Assembly: GCF_002261215.1 (NCBI RefSeq)
Contig: NZ_NEVS01000004.1
Coordinates: 4,092,001 to 4,156,000 of the forward strand
Length of the DNA stretch: 64,000 bases
Source of the DNA: Bordetella genomosp. 11
GTDB taxonomy: Bacteria; Pseudomonadota; Gammaproteobacteria; Burkholderiales; Burkholderiaceae_B
Reading direction: 5' to 3'
The position numbers and the translations under genes are program-made. The notes under the pieces were generated by a model. It was given only the letters and a program-made list of their open reading frames with translations, ran no database searches and was not told where the DNA came from. Positions 40,451 through 50,546 of the stretch are shown piece by piece. The first letter of the stretch is position 1. Every line of letters begins with the position of its first letter.

Positions 40451-41616
40451 TGGACTACGCATTCACGCCGGAACAAATCGCGATCCGCGACGCGGTGGAA
40501 CAGATCTGCGCCCGCTATCCGGACGACTATTGGCTGGAACGCGATCGCGAAGGCGGCTTTCCGCACGGATTGCATGCCGACCTGGCGCGCGACGGCTGGC
40601 TGGGCATCGCCATGCCCGCCGAATACGGCGGCGCGGGCCTGGGCATGACGGAAGCCGCGCTGATGATGCAAACCATCGCCGCTTCCGGTGCCGGCTTCGC
40701 TGGGGCTTCGGCGGTGCATATGAACATCTTCGGCCTGAATCCGGTGGTCGTGTTCGGCGACGCGGAACAGCGCGCCCGCTGGCTGCCCGACCTGATCGCC
40801 GGCAAGCACAAGGCCTGTTTCGCCGTCACGGAGCCCGACGCGGGCCTGGACACCACCCGCCTGGCCACGCGCGCGGTGCGCGAAGGCGACCACTACGTTG
40901 TGCATGGGCGCAAAATCTGGATTTCGACGGCGCAGGTCGCGCACAAGATGCTGCTGCTGGCGCGCACTACGCCGCTGGCGGACGTGGACAAGCCCACGCA
41001 CGGGCTCTCGCTGTTCTATACCGACCTGGATCGCGAACGCGTGGAAGTCCGCGAAATCGACAAGATGGGGCGCAAGGCGGTCGACTCCAACATGCTGTTC
41101 ATCGACGGCCTGCGCATCCCGGTCGCGGACCGGATCGGCGAGGAAGGGCGCGGCTTCGAATATATCCTGCACGGCCTGAACCCGGAGCGCATCCTGATCG
41201 CCGCCGAAGCCGTGGGCATCGGCCGCGCGGCGCTGGACCGCGCCGTGCGCTATGCCGGCGAACGCACGGTATTCGGCCGCCCCATCGGGCAAAACCAGGG
41301 GGTGCAGCACCCGCTGGCCCAGGCCTGGATGCAGCTGGAAGCCGCCGATCTGATGGTGTTCAAGGCCGCATCCCTGTACGACGCGGGACAGCCTTGCGCG
41401 CCCTATGCCAACGCGGCCAAATACCTGGCGGCGGAAGCCGGCCACAACGCCTGCCAGACCGCGGTAATGACCTTGGGCGGCATGGGTTACGCCAAGGAAT
41501 ACCATGTCGAACGCCTGCTGCGCGAAAGCTATATCCCGCGCATCGCGCCCGTCAGCCCGCAATTGATCCTGTGCTTTATCGCGGAAAAAGTGCTGGGCCT
41601 GCCTAAATCCTACTAG
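40450..41616 (+). CDS. Acyl-CoA dehydrogenase
   Basis: A 388-aa FAD flavoenzyme. Typical motifs are GYGGAGLGMTEAALM-type N-terminal sequence (AEYGGAGLGMTEA), CFAVTEPDAGLDTT, GRKIWISTAQVAH, and C-terminal GGMGYAKEYHVERLLRESYIPRI. The catalytic Glu is expected in the helix near YAKEYHVER. It probably oxidises the acyl-CoA made by the CaiB-like enzyme. The start overlaps the previous stop (TGATG). The specific chain length is unknown. It ends near a dispersed GC-rich repeat. Confidence 0.94.
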   Translation: MDYAFTPEQIAIRDAVEQICARYPDDYWLERDREGGFPHGLHADLARDGWLGIAMPAEYGGAGLGMTEAALMMQTIAASGAGFAGASAVHMNIFGLNPVVVFGDAEQRARWLPDLIAGKHKACFAVTEPDAGLDTTRLATRAVREGDHYVVHGRKIWISTAQVAHKMLLLARTTPLADVDKPTHGLSLFYTDLDRERVEVREIDKMGRKAVDSNMLFIDGLRIPVADRIGEEGRGFEYILHGLNPERILIAAEAVGIGRAALDRAVRYAGERTVFGRPIGQNQGVQHPLAQAWMQLEAADLMVFKAASLYDAGQPCAPYANAAKYLAAEAGHNACQTAVMTLGGMGYAKEYHVERLLRESYIPRIAPVSPQLILCFIAEKVLGLPKSY

Positions 41617-41772
41617 GAAAGCCCCACCCCCGAAGCGCAGCGCGCTTCCCCCTCCAGGGGGCGACGCTGGCGGAGAGGATGGAGCCCCCCCAGCGCTGCG
41701 CGCCCCCCAGGGGCGACGCTGGCGGACCGGCGGAGCCGGATCCGCGGCGTCCGCGGTCGGGGAGGCAACTTT
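41617..41772. repeat. Two tandem copies of a GC-rich intergenic element
   Basis: The 156-bp gap between the convergent ACAD and IclR genes has two imperfect direct copies of a CCCC(T)CCAGGGG(G)CGACGCTGGCGGA unit, at about 41647-41674 and 41703-41726. Each contains the short inverted repeat CCCC-n-GGGG. They are followed by CCGCGGCGTCCGCGG (41752 region) and a T-run at 41770. This looks like a REP-type dispersed element, but I cannot see other copies in this window. Confidence 0.6.
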
Positions 41773-42513
41773 TTATTGCGCGTTCTGTTCCAGGGCGGCG
41801 CAGGCGGCGCGCAGGATGCGCGCGTAGGCGTCCTGGTTGGGTTCGATGCGATAGACGGGGGCTCCCACCGAAATCGCATAATGTTCGCCGCCCAGCGCCA
41901 ATGGCCAGGCGATGGCGCCGACCTCGGCCAGCGATTCGCCCAGGTTGCGGAACCAGCCGCGCTGGCGCGACGCGACGATATCGGCCTCCACCGCTTCGGG
42001 CTCTACCATGGTCCTGTCGTTGAAGCGGACCAGCGGCCCGCGCCGCAGCAGCTCTCTTTGCTTTTCCACCGGCAGCGTGGACAACAGCGCCTTGCCCAGC
42101 GAATTGGCATGCAGCTCCCGGAATTCGCCGGCCACCGGGGCATAGCGGATGGTGTGCGGGGAGTCCAGCACTTCCAGGTAGACGACCCGGTGATCAGGCG
42201 TCAGTTTGCCGAACACCACGGTTTCCCGCGTGGCTTCGCGCAATTCCAGCAGGCTGGGATACACGCGGTCGCGCACGGGATCGTTGCGGGCGATCTGCTG
42301 CGCCATGGCCAGCAGCCGGCTGGTGGGGTAATAGCCGTTGCGGCGGCCCACCTCGTACAGATAACCCAGTTCAGCCAGCGTGCGGATCAGCGCCAGGCAA
42401 CTGGATACCGGCACTTCCAGCAGGCGCGCCAATTCCGACAGTGCCAGCGGCCGCTTTTCCCGCGCATAGACCTCGATGATCTCGATAACCCGCAGGGCCG
42501 TCTTGACGCTCAT
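41773..42513 (-). CDS. IclR-family transcriptional regulator
   Basis: A 246-aa IclR regulator. The N-terminal winged helix has LSELARLLEVPVSSCLALIRTL, and the C-terminal effector domain contains HANSLGKALLSTLP and the typical GWFRNLGES--AIAWPL pattern near residues 170-190. It converges on the Bug/CaiB/ACAD cluster and may be its regulator. The adjacent apt gene, 55 bp upstream on the same strand, is unrelated in function. ATG at 42513 gives a normal-length protein. Confidence 0.9.
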   Translation of the reverse strand: MSVKTALRVIEIIEVYAREKRPLALSELARLLEVPVSSCLALIRTLAELGYLYEVGRRNGYYPTSRLLAMAQQIARNDPVRDRVYPSLLELREATRETVVFGKLTPDHRVVYLEVLDSPHTIRYAPVAGEFRELHANSLGKALLSTLPVEKQRELLRRGPLVRFNDRTMVEPEAVEADIVASRQRGWFRNLGESLAEVGAIAWPLALGGEHYAISVGAPVYRIEPNQDAYARILRAACAALEQNAQ

Positions 42514-42568
42514 CGTGCTCCCGTTCGGAAACCGCCGCCGTACCGCATGATCCGTATGCGCGCCCGGC

Positions 42569-43120
42569 CTAGACCGTTTCGTTTTCGAAACGGCAGACGG
42601 AATACAGCGGCGTGCCGGTTTCCGCCACGGCCGCCGCGCCCTTCAGGAACGGCAGGTCGATGATGGTGGCCGCTTCGACGACATTGGCGCCCAGGCGCTG
42701 CAGCAGCTTGATCGCGGCGATCATGGTCCCGCCGGTGGCGATCAGGTCGTCGACCAGCAGCACGCGCTGGCCGGGGCGCACGGCGTCCGCATGCATTTCC
42801 ACGGCGGCGTTGGCGTATTCCATCGCGTAGGATTCGGCCACCGTGCGGTAAGGCAGCTTGCCTTGCTTGCGCACCGGGACGAAACCGAGGTTCAGCTCAT
42901 AGGCCAGCACGCTGCCTATGATGAAGCCGCGCGCGTCCACGCCCGCGACCAGGTCCAGCCGCTGCCGCATATAGCGGTAGACGAACAGATCGATCAGGAC
43001 GCGAAAAGTGCGCGGATCCTGGAGTACCGGTGTGATGTCCCGGAAGACCACTCCTGGCTTGGGCCAGTCGGGCACGCTGCGGATGGTGCGCCGGACGAGC
43101 TCGGCGTAGTCGGTGTGCAT
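42569..43120 (-). CDS. apt: Adenine phosphoribosyltransferase
   Basis: A 183-aa purine-salvage enzyme converting adenine and PRPP to AMP. The PRPP-binding motif is [13 protein letters not shown] (120-132). [21 protein letters not shown] (16-36) and the [22 protein letters not shown] segment (~60-78) are diagnostic. Start at 43120 fits the family length. It lies 54 bp from the next LysR gene's end, on the same strand. Confidence 0.96.
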   Translation of the reverse strand: MHTDYAELVRRTIRSVPDWPKPGVVFRDITPVLQDPRTFRVLIDLFVYRYMRQRLDLVAGVDARGFIIGSVLAYELNLGFVPVRKQGKLPYRTVAESYAMEYANAAVEMHADAVRPGQRVLLVDDLIATGGTMIAAIKLLQRLGANVVEAATIIDLPFLKGAAAVAETGTPLYSVCRFENETV

Positions 43121-43174
43121 GATGGCGTCCGCCGTAGGGAGTGTGGCCGGAAACTATAACCCGCCGTGGGGGTA

Positions 43175-44167
43175 TCACACCAATGCAGGTGTCTTGCCGG
43201 CGGACGAAGCCCGCCGCGCGCGCGGCGTGGCGGGGGCGCCCGCCCGGCTCCGCCCCAGGGCTGGGATGCTATCGGCGACATTTTGCAGCGATGTGGCGAT
43301 ATGCCCGAGGAATTCCTCTACCATCCCCGGCAGCAGGCGGCCCTCCATGGTGTGCACCTGCAGCCGCCGCATCGCCATTTTCGGGTGGTCCAGCCGCCGC
43401 GCCACCAGGCCCCCGCGCCGCAGGGCGGATTCCGCCGGAAGATACGCCCCCAGCATCACGCGGTCGGAGTTGCGCACGAACGACATCAGCGCGGCCGACA
43501 GGTTGCTGACGAACACGGGTTCGAAGCTCAGGCCTTCCATCCGCCAGCAGCGCTCCAGCAGCTTGCGCGTGGCCGATGTGGCGTCGCCGGTCGCCAGCGC
43601 ATAAGGCAGCAGCTCGCGCGGGACGACGCAAGCCTGGCGGGACAGGGGATGCGTACGGCACATAACGGCGTAGATCGGCGCGGGCATGGAATGGCGCGCC
43701 ACCGTGCCCAGGCTCGATTCCGAGCTGAAGGACACGGCCAGGTCGGCCTCGCCTTGCGACACCCGGCGCACCGCCTCGGCCTGCGGACACACATGCAGGC
43801 TGAATCGCGCATGCGGATGGCGCGTGCGGAAAGCCGACATCACCTCGGGCAGGAAATGATGCGCCGGGCCGTCGGTGGCGACCACCCGGATGGTCCCGCT
43901 GGGCGCGCCGCGCAGGCTGGTGATGTCCTGCAGCACGGCATCCGCTTCCAGCAGGGTGCGGCGGGCATGGGCCAGCAACAGTTCGCCGGCTTCGCTGAGC
44001 ACCATGCCGCGCGACATGCGGGTGAACAGCGGCGTGCCGACCTCCGCCTCCAGTTTGGCGATCTGCCGGCTGATCGCCGACACCGCCACGAAAAGGCGTT
44101 CCGACGCGGCGCTCAGGCTACCCGTGGCGGCGACCTCGGCGAAATATTTCAGAGCGACACCGTGCAT
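43175..44167 (-). CDS. LysR-family regulator of the peptide-importer operon
   Basis: A 330-aa LysR protein. The HTH (~5-60) has YFAEVAATGSLSAASERLFVAVSAISRQI and the effector domain spans ~90-295. The start at 44167 is fixed by GGAGG six nt upstream; the longer frame to 44212 has no site. A C-terminal tail of about 25 residues is Arg/Ala/Pro-rich and beyond the normal fold. It is divergent from the M14-Dpp-hydrolase operon, so it is the most likely regulator of it. Confidence 0.92.
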   Translation of the reverse strand: MHGVALKYFAEVAATGSLSAASERLFVAVSAISRQIAKLEAEVGTPLFTRMSRGMVLSEAGELLLAHARRTLLEADAVLQDITSLRGAPSGTIRVVATDGPAHHFLPEVMSAFRTRHPHARFSLHVCPQAEAVRRVSQGEADLAVSFSSESSLGTVARHSMPAPIYAVMCRTHPLSRQACVVPRELLPYALATGDATSATRKLLERCWRMEGLSFEPVFVSNLSAALMSFVRNSDRVMLGAYLPAESALRRGGLVARRLDHPKMAMRRLQVHTMEGRLLPGMVEEFLGHIATSLQNVADSIPALGRSRAGAPATPRARRASSAGKTPALV

Positions 44168-44188
44168 GGGCGACCTCCCGGACGGCAA

Positions 44189-44212
44189 GGCAAGGGTTTG
44201 CCTTTTTGGCAA
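44189..44212. promoter_or_regulatory. GGCAA/TTGCC alternating inverted repeat upstream of LysR
   Basis: GGCAA-GGGT-TTGCC-TTTTT-GGCAA: the middle arm can pair with either outer arm. It lies 22-45 bp upstream of the LysR start, so it may be the regulator's own operator; on the plus strand the first hairpin plus T5 also resembles a terminator. Confidence 0.4.
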
Positions 44213-44296
44213 TACAAGGACGAAATATTCTAATAGCCCTGGGCCTCGCGCGGCCCTTAGAATCGAAAGAAAAAGCCATCACATGGGGATCGCAAA

Positions 44297-44319
44297 GCCG
44301 ATGTAACCGCAACATCGGC
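44297..44319. promoter_or_regulatory. Perfect 8-bp inverted repeat, candidate LysR-type operator
   Basis: GCCGATGT-n7-ACATCGGC, 23 bp overall, sits in the 355-bp divergent gap between the LysR gene and the M14 gene, about 204 bp before the M14 start. The AT..AT half sites with T-n11-A-type spacing fit an operator. The rest of the gap holds no convincing gene. Confidence 0.45.
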
Positions 44320-44522
44320 GTCGGCACCGGGACGCTTGCCTCACGGGCATGCCGTTACAACCGGCCGCTTCCCCCGTCATAGGTTCACCGCGCTGCCGCT
44401 TTCGCTTTTGGATCATGGCATCACAGAATCCTCCTCCCGACCCGCCGCCCGATTCCGGCGAGCGCCGCCCGCCTCTTGTGTTTCCCATGCTGCCGAACCT
44501 GAACCGTATCGCAGGAGCCCCG

Positions 44523-45500
44523 ATGCCCGCCGATGCCCCCCTCCCCATTCGTCCCTTTGAACTACCCTGCCCCGACCTGAACGTGGAACGCGCCGGCAAT
44601 ACGGGAACGGAAGGCATCTGGCACTTCGACTCCGGCCTGCCCGGGCGCAGCGTCATGCTGACCGCGCTCATCCATGGCAACGAACTGTGCGGCGCCTGGG
44701 CCTTGAAGGCCGTGCTGGCGCACGGCGTGCGGCCGCGAACCGGCGCGTTGACGCTGGCGTTCTGCAACCTGGCGGCCTTCGACCGCTTCGATGCGGCCAG
44801 TTACGCCGCATCGCGGTATGTCGACGAAGACATGAACCGCATCTGGACCGACGACAGGCTGGCCGACGACGGCACCCAGGAACGCCGCCGCGCCGCCGCG
44901 ATCCTGCCCTGGCTGAAGAAAGCCGACTGGCTGCTGGACATCCATTCCATGAGCAATTCGGTCGTGCCCTTGCAAATGGCCGGCGTGCAGCAGCGCAACA
45001 TCGATCTGGCCCTGACTTTGGGCAATCCGGCGAAGATCATCGCCGACGCTGGCCACGCGGCCGGCGTGCGCATGCGCGACTACGGCAAATTCGGCGAAGA
45101 AGGCGACAACGGCACGCGCTCTCTGCTGATCGAATGCGGCTTTCATGGCGCGCTGGCCGCCCGCGACGTGGCTATGGACCAGACCGCGCGTTTCCTGGTC
45201 GCGTCGGGCATCGTCGAATCCACCGACCTGCCCGGCGCCTGGTTCGCGCCCACGGCGCCCAGCCAGGAGGCCCTGCTGGTGACGCACGCCATCGCCGCCA
45301 AGAGCGCGGATTTCCGCTTCGCCGAACCCTGGAAAGGCCTGGAAAAACTGGCCAAGGCCGGCACCGTCATAGGCTGGTCCGAGGGCGAGCCGGTCGTCAC
45401 CCCCTACGACGACTGCGTGCTGATCATGCCGTCGCTAGCCAATGTGCGGGCCGGCGTCACCGTCGTGCGGCTGGCGCGCCCCATTACCGCCGACGGCTAA
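44523..45500 (+). CDS. M14-family succinylglutamate desuccinylase/aspartoacylase-like
   Basis: A 325-aa zinc hydrolase of the AstE/AspA branch. Zinc ligands are visible as HGNE in TALIHGNELCGAW (H44-E47 region) and His in LLDIHSMSNS; the catalytic Glu is expected in LLIECGFHG. Members remove N-succinyl or N-acetyl groups from amino acids. I chose the ATG at 44523, with AGGAG 5 nt upstream; the frame is open to 44349 but the extra 58 residues are low-complexity. It is the first gene of the importer operon, 112 bp before the DppB-like gene. Confidence 0.86.
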   Translation: MPADAPLPIRPFELPCPDLNVERAGNTGTEGIWHFDSGLPGRSVMLTALIHGNELCGAWALKAVLAHGVRPRTGALTLAFCNLAAFDRFDAASYAASRYVDEDMNRIWTDDRLADDGTQERRRAAAILPWLKKADWLLDIHSMSNSVVPLQMAGVQQRNIDLALTLGNPAKIIADAGHAAGVRMRDYGKFGEEGDNGTRSLLIECGFHGALAARDVAMDQTARFLVASGIVESTDLPGAWFAPTAPSQEALLVTHAIAAKSADFRFAEPWKGLEKLAKAGTVIGWSEGEPVVTPYDDCVLIMPSLANVRAGVTVVRLARPITADG

Positions 45501-45612
45501 GGCGCGACCACCGCCGCACGCAGTCCCGGGCTATCCCGCCGCTGCCGCACGCAGTAAAGTAGCGGCCAAGCGCTTGCGCCGCATCCAAAGACATTATCCG
45601 GGGAATTGCCGC

Positions 45613-46590
45613 GTGGCATTGTTCATCCTGCGCCGGCTCATACAGAGCCTGTTCGTCCTGCTTGCCGTATCCGTCGTCGTTTTTTTCGCGGTCTATGCCG
45701 TCGGCGATCCCATCGAACTCCTGGTCAGTCCCGAAGCCAGCCTGGCCGATCGCCAGCAGATGATCGCCCGGCTCGGCCTGGATTTGCCCGTGTGGCAGCA
45801 ATATGCCGGCTTCGTGTGGCGCGCCCTGCACGGCGACCTGGGCACATCCTTCGTGCAGGGCGTACCGGCGATCTCCCTGATCCTGCAGCGCCTGCCGGCC
45901 ACTTTCGAACTCGTGGTCGCCGCCATCCTGCTGACCTGTCTGCTGGGCATTCCGCTGGGCCTGCTGGCGGGGCTGCGGCGCGACACGGCGCTGGGCCGCG
46001 GCATCCTCGCGACATCCGTGCTGGGCTTTTCCCTGCCTGCCTTCTGGCTGGGCATGATGCTGATACTGATGTTCGCCGTCTGGCTGGGATGGCTGCCGGC
46101 CTCGGGCCGGGGCGAAACGGTCAGCGTGCTGGGCATCCCGTTTTCCTTCCTGACGCGCGACGGCCTGGCGCACATGGCGATGCCGGCCGTGAACCTGGCG
46201 CTGGCCAACGTGGCGCTGGTGTTGCGCATGACCGCGTCCGGGGTGGCCGAAGCCGAGAGCCAGGAATACGTCAAGTTCGCCCGCGCCAAGGGCATCCGCC
46301 CGGGCCGCATCGTCAGCCGCCACATCCTGCGCAACATCCTGATCCCCGTGGTCACGGTGGTCGGCATGGAGTTCGGCCAGTTGATCGCCTATTCGACCAT
46401 CACCGAAACCGTCTTCGCGTGGCCCGGCATGGGCAAGCTGCTGATCGACAGCGTGTACCAGCTGGACAGGCCGGTGGTGGTGGCCTACGTCATGTTCGTC
46501 ACCTTCCTGTTCGTCTTGATCAACCTGATCGTCGACATCCTGTATGCCGTGCTCGATCCGCGCGTGCAGCTGACCGCGCCGGCGCATTAA
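45613..46590 (+). CDS. ABC transporter permease, DppB-like
   Basis: A 325-aa inner-membrane permease with six predicted membrane segments. It opens FILRRLIQSLFVLLAVSVVVFF, has LGLDLPVWQQYAGFVWRALHGDLGTSF and a C-terminal permease block with YVKFARAKGIRPGRIVSRHILRN, whose EAA-like loop contacts the ATPase. A GTG at 45613 gives the conserved N-terminus; the longer frame from 45442 does not. Members form heterodimers with DppC-like proteins to import di- or oligopeptides, nickel or related compounds. Confidence 0.92.
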   Translation: MALFILRRLIQSLFVLLAVSVVVFFAVYAVGDPIELLVSPEASLADRQQMIARLGLDLPVWQQYAGFVWRALHGDLGTSFVQGVPAISLILQRLPATFELVVAAILLTCLLGIPLGLLAGLRRDTALGRGILATSVLGFSLPAFWLGMMLILMFAVWLGWLPASGRGETVSVLGIPFSFLTRDGLAHMAMPAVNLALANVALVLRMTASGVAEAESQEYVKFARAKGIRPGRIVSRHILRNILIPVVTVVGMEFGQLIAYSTITETVFAWPGMGKLLIDSVYQLDRPVVVAYVMFVTFLFVLINLIVDILYAVLDPRVQLTAPAH

Positions 46591-46630
46591 GCGCCGCCCT
46601 GCCCGCATCCGACATACTCATCCCCACGCC

Positions 46631-47544
46631 ATGCCCGATTCCGCTTCCTCCGGCCGCACGCGCACCGTCCCGCCCCTGGCCGAGACACCGAGGCGAGCCG
46701 CGATCCTGCGCAAGCTGCGCGGCCGGCCCACCGCCCGCGGCACGCTGATTGTGCTCGCCGTGCTGGCGCTGATCATTTTGATCGCGCCGTTCTTCGCGCC
46801 GCAGAACCCCTACGATCTTGCCAACCTGAGCATCATGGACGGACGGCTGCCGCCGCGTTCCGTATCGTTGGACGGACATACGTACTGGATGGGTACCGAC
46901 GACCAGGGGCGCGACATGCTCAGCGCCATCCTGTACGGCATACGCATCAGCCTGATCGTCGGACTGTCCGCCGTGGCCATTGCCACGGCCATCGGCAGTA
47001 CCGTCGGCCTGCTGGCTGCCTACGCGGGCGGCCGCGTGGATGCAATGCTGATGCGCCTGGTCGATTTCGTCCTGGGCTTTCCCTCCATCCTCGTCGCGCT
47101 GGTGCTGCTGGCCGTGCTGGGCCGCGGCGTCGACAAGGTCATCCTGGCGCTGGTGCTGGTGCAATGGGCGCACTATGCCCGCATCATGCGCGGCCGCGCG
47201 CTGCAGGAGCGGCGCAAGGAATACGTCGAAGCGGCCATGAACCTGGGCTTTCCGGCATGGCGCATCATGCTCGTGCACCTGCTGCCCAACTGCGTCGGCC
47301 CGATTCTGGTCTACGCCACGGTGCAGATCGCCCACGCGATCGCGCTGGAGGCCACGCTGTCCTTCCTGGGCGTGGGCGTGCCGATCACCGAGCCTTCCCT
47401 GGGCCTGCTGATCGCCAACGGATTCCAATACCTGCTGTCCGGCGATTACTGGATCAGCCTGTTCCCCGGCCTGGCACTCCTGTTCCTTATCCTGACCATC
47501 AACATCCTGGGCGATCGCCTTCGGGAAAGCCTGGATCCGCGCCG

Positions 47545-47548
<4 letters not shown>
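46631..47548 (+). CDS. ABC transporter permease, DppC-like
   Basis: A 305-aa permease. An N-terminal cytoplasmic stretch (~1-35) precedes the first membrane helix (LIVLAVLALIILIAPFFAPQNPYD), then GTDDQGRDMLSAILYGIRISLIVG, characteristic of OppC/DppC, and EAA loop YVEAAMNLGFPAWRIMLVHLLPN. It is 40 bp after dppB-like and overlaps the ATPase gene by 4 bp. Pairs with the previous protein. Confidence 0.93.
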
Positions 47549-48524
<976 letters not shown>

Positions 48525-48528
<4 letters not shown>

Positions 48529-49541
48529 GCGCTTCCCCCATGAACGCACCCGTCATCGAATTGCGCGACATCCACAAGCGCTTCGGGCAGCGTCCCGATC
48601 TCGCGCAGCGCCTGCTCGCCCTGGCCGGCCGCCGCAACGACCGCACCGTGGTCCACGCGGTGAACGGCGTCAACCTGACGATCGCTGCCGGCGAAGTGGT
48701 CGGCCTGGTCGGCGAATCCGGCTGCGGCAAATCGACGCTGGGCCGCGTGGTGGCGGGCCTGCACGCGCCCACGCAGGGCGAACTGCGTTACCACGGCCGA
48801 CCGGTGGCCGAACTGCGCGGACGCGAGCGATTGAACTACATCCTGGGCGTCCAGATGGTGTTCCAGGACCCGCAGGCTTCGCTGAATCCGCGCCATCGCG
48901 TGCGGCAGATCCTCGGAGAAGCGCTGAAGGTGCACAAGCTGGCGGCGCCGGCCGAGATCCCCGCGCGCGTCGACAGCGCCCTGGCCGACGTTGGCCTGGG
49001 CGTTGACTATCGCGACCGCTTCCCTCACCAGATTTCCGGCGGCCAGCGCCAGCGCATCGGCATCGCGCGCGCGCTGATGGTGGCGCCCTCCTTCCTGGTC
49101 TGCGACGAACCCGTGGCGGCGCTGGACGTATCCATCCAGGCGCAGGTCATCAACCTGTTCATGGACCTGCGCGAACGCAACAACTTCACCTATTTGTTCA
49201 TCAGCCATGACCTGGGAGTGGTGCGGCATATCTCCGACCGCGTCGCCATCATGTACCTGGGCCGCATCGTGGAAACCGCGCCGGCCGCGGAGATCTTCGG
49301 CGCGGCCAACCATCCCTACACGCAGGCGCTGCTGGCGGAAGTCCCCGACGTGAAGCGGCGCGGCCGCCGGTTCACGCCCATCCAGGGCGAGATACCCTCG
49401 CCGCTGGCGCCGCCGCCGGGCTGCGCCTTCCATCCGCGCTGTCCTCACGCCATGCCGCGTTGCCGCGAACAAACGCCGCCGCTGGCCGAAATCGCGCCCG
49501 CGCACTGGTCGGCCTGCCACCTGAACGATGCGCCCGGCTGA
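48525..49541 (+). CDS. ABC transporter ATP-binding protein, DppF-like
   Basis: A 338-aa ATPase, partner of the DppD-like protein. Walker [14 protein letters not shown] (~65-77), signature [15 protein letters not shown], Walker [15 protein letters not shown] and H-loop FISHDLGVV are intact. The C-terminal Cys motif [15 protein letters not shown] is present. It ends the cassette; no solute-binding protein gene follows. The next gene, an alpha/beta hydrolase, begins 84 bp downstream. Confidence 0.94.
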
Positions 49542-49625
49542 AAGCGCCCGCGTGCCAGCACACCAGGATTCGCGCAACAACGACCTCCCCGCATACCGCC
49601 GGACCCGATTGCCCCAAGGACAACC

Positions 49626-50522
49626 ATGAATGCCTCCAACGCCGAACGCATCAGCCTGGACCTGAACCACCCGGGCCGCAACGCCATTCCCTACGTCGAC
49701 GAGGACCGCAACAGCGACCGGCCGTTCACGCTGCACACCTATCGGCCGTACCACTACACGCCCGACCGCCCGGTGGTGTTCGTCCAGCATGGCGTGCTGC
49801 GCAACGGCGACGACTACCGGGACTTCTGGATTCCCGCCGCCGACAAGCACAACGTGCTGATCGTCGCGCCCACCTTCTCCAACGAAATCTGGCCCGGCAC
49901 GGAAAGCTACAACAACGGCCGCGTGTTCACGCCCAGCGGCAATGTGCGCCCCGTGGCCGGCTGGACGTATGTGCTGGTCGAACGCGTATTCAACGACCTG
50001 CGCGCCGCCGGCGTCACCGAGGTCGAGCAGGCCTATCTGTTCGGCCATTCCGCGGGCGGCCAGTTCGTGCATCGGCTGATGAGCAGCCAATCGCACGCCC
50101 CTTTCAAGGCGGTCACGATCGGCAATCCCGGCTGGTACACCCTGCCCACCTTCGATCATCCCTATCCCGAGGGACTGGATGGCGTGGGCCTGGCGCAGGA
50201 CCATCTGGTGCGCCTGCTGGGCTACCCGATGACCATCCTGGCGGGCGACCAGGACATTGCCACCAGCGATCCCAACCTGCCCTCCGAACCGGCAGCCCAG
50301 CGCCAGGGCCCGCATCGCTACGCGCGTGCCCACAACTACTTCGAAGCCGGCAAGCGCGAGGCCACCCGCCTGGGCGTGCCGTTCAACTGGACCCTGCAAT
50401 CGGTGCCCGGCATCGGCCATGACGGCAAGGCCATGTCCGCCGTCTGCGCCAGCCTGTGGTTCGAAGGCCGCATGCCGGACGACACGGAAATGGCCGCGCT
50501 GGCCGGCAAAACGGTTGCCTGA
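49626..50522 (+). CDS. Alpha/beta hydrolase, PHB-depolymerase/esterase-like
   Basis: A 298-aa serine hydrolase. The nucleophile elbow is GHSAGG with Ser142. Early VVFVQHGVLRNGDDYRDFW fits the oxyanion-hole strand-turn, and a late GIGHDGKAM carries the probable catalytic His. There is no signal peptide, so it acts in the cytoplasm. It resembles depolymerase/feruloyl-esterase-like hydrolases but the substrate is unknown. The 24-bp gap to the M20 gene puts it in the importer operon, where it may act on an imported ester or amide. Confidence 0.82.
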   Translation: MNASNAERISLDLNHPGRNAIPYVDEDRNSDRPFTLHTYRPYHYTPDRPVVFVQHGVLRNGDDYRDFWIPAADKHNVLIVAPTFSNEIWPGTESYNNGRVFTPSGNVRPVAGWTYVLVERVFNDLRAAGVTEVEQAYLFGHSAGGQFVHRLMSSQSHAPFKAVTIGNPGWYTLPTFDHPYPEGLDGVGLAQDHLVRLLGYPMTILAGDQDIATSDPNLPSEPAAQRQGPHRYARAHNYFEAGKREATRLGVPFNWTLQSVPGIGHDGKAMSAVCASLWFEGRMPDDTEMAALAGKTVA

Positions 50523-50546
50523 GCAAACCCACAACAAGGAAACGCC

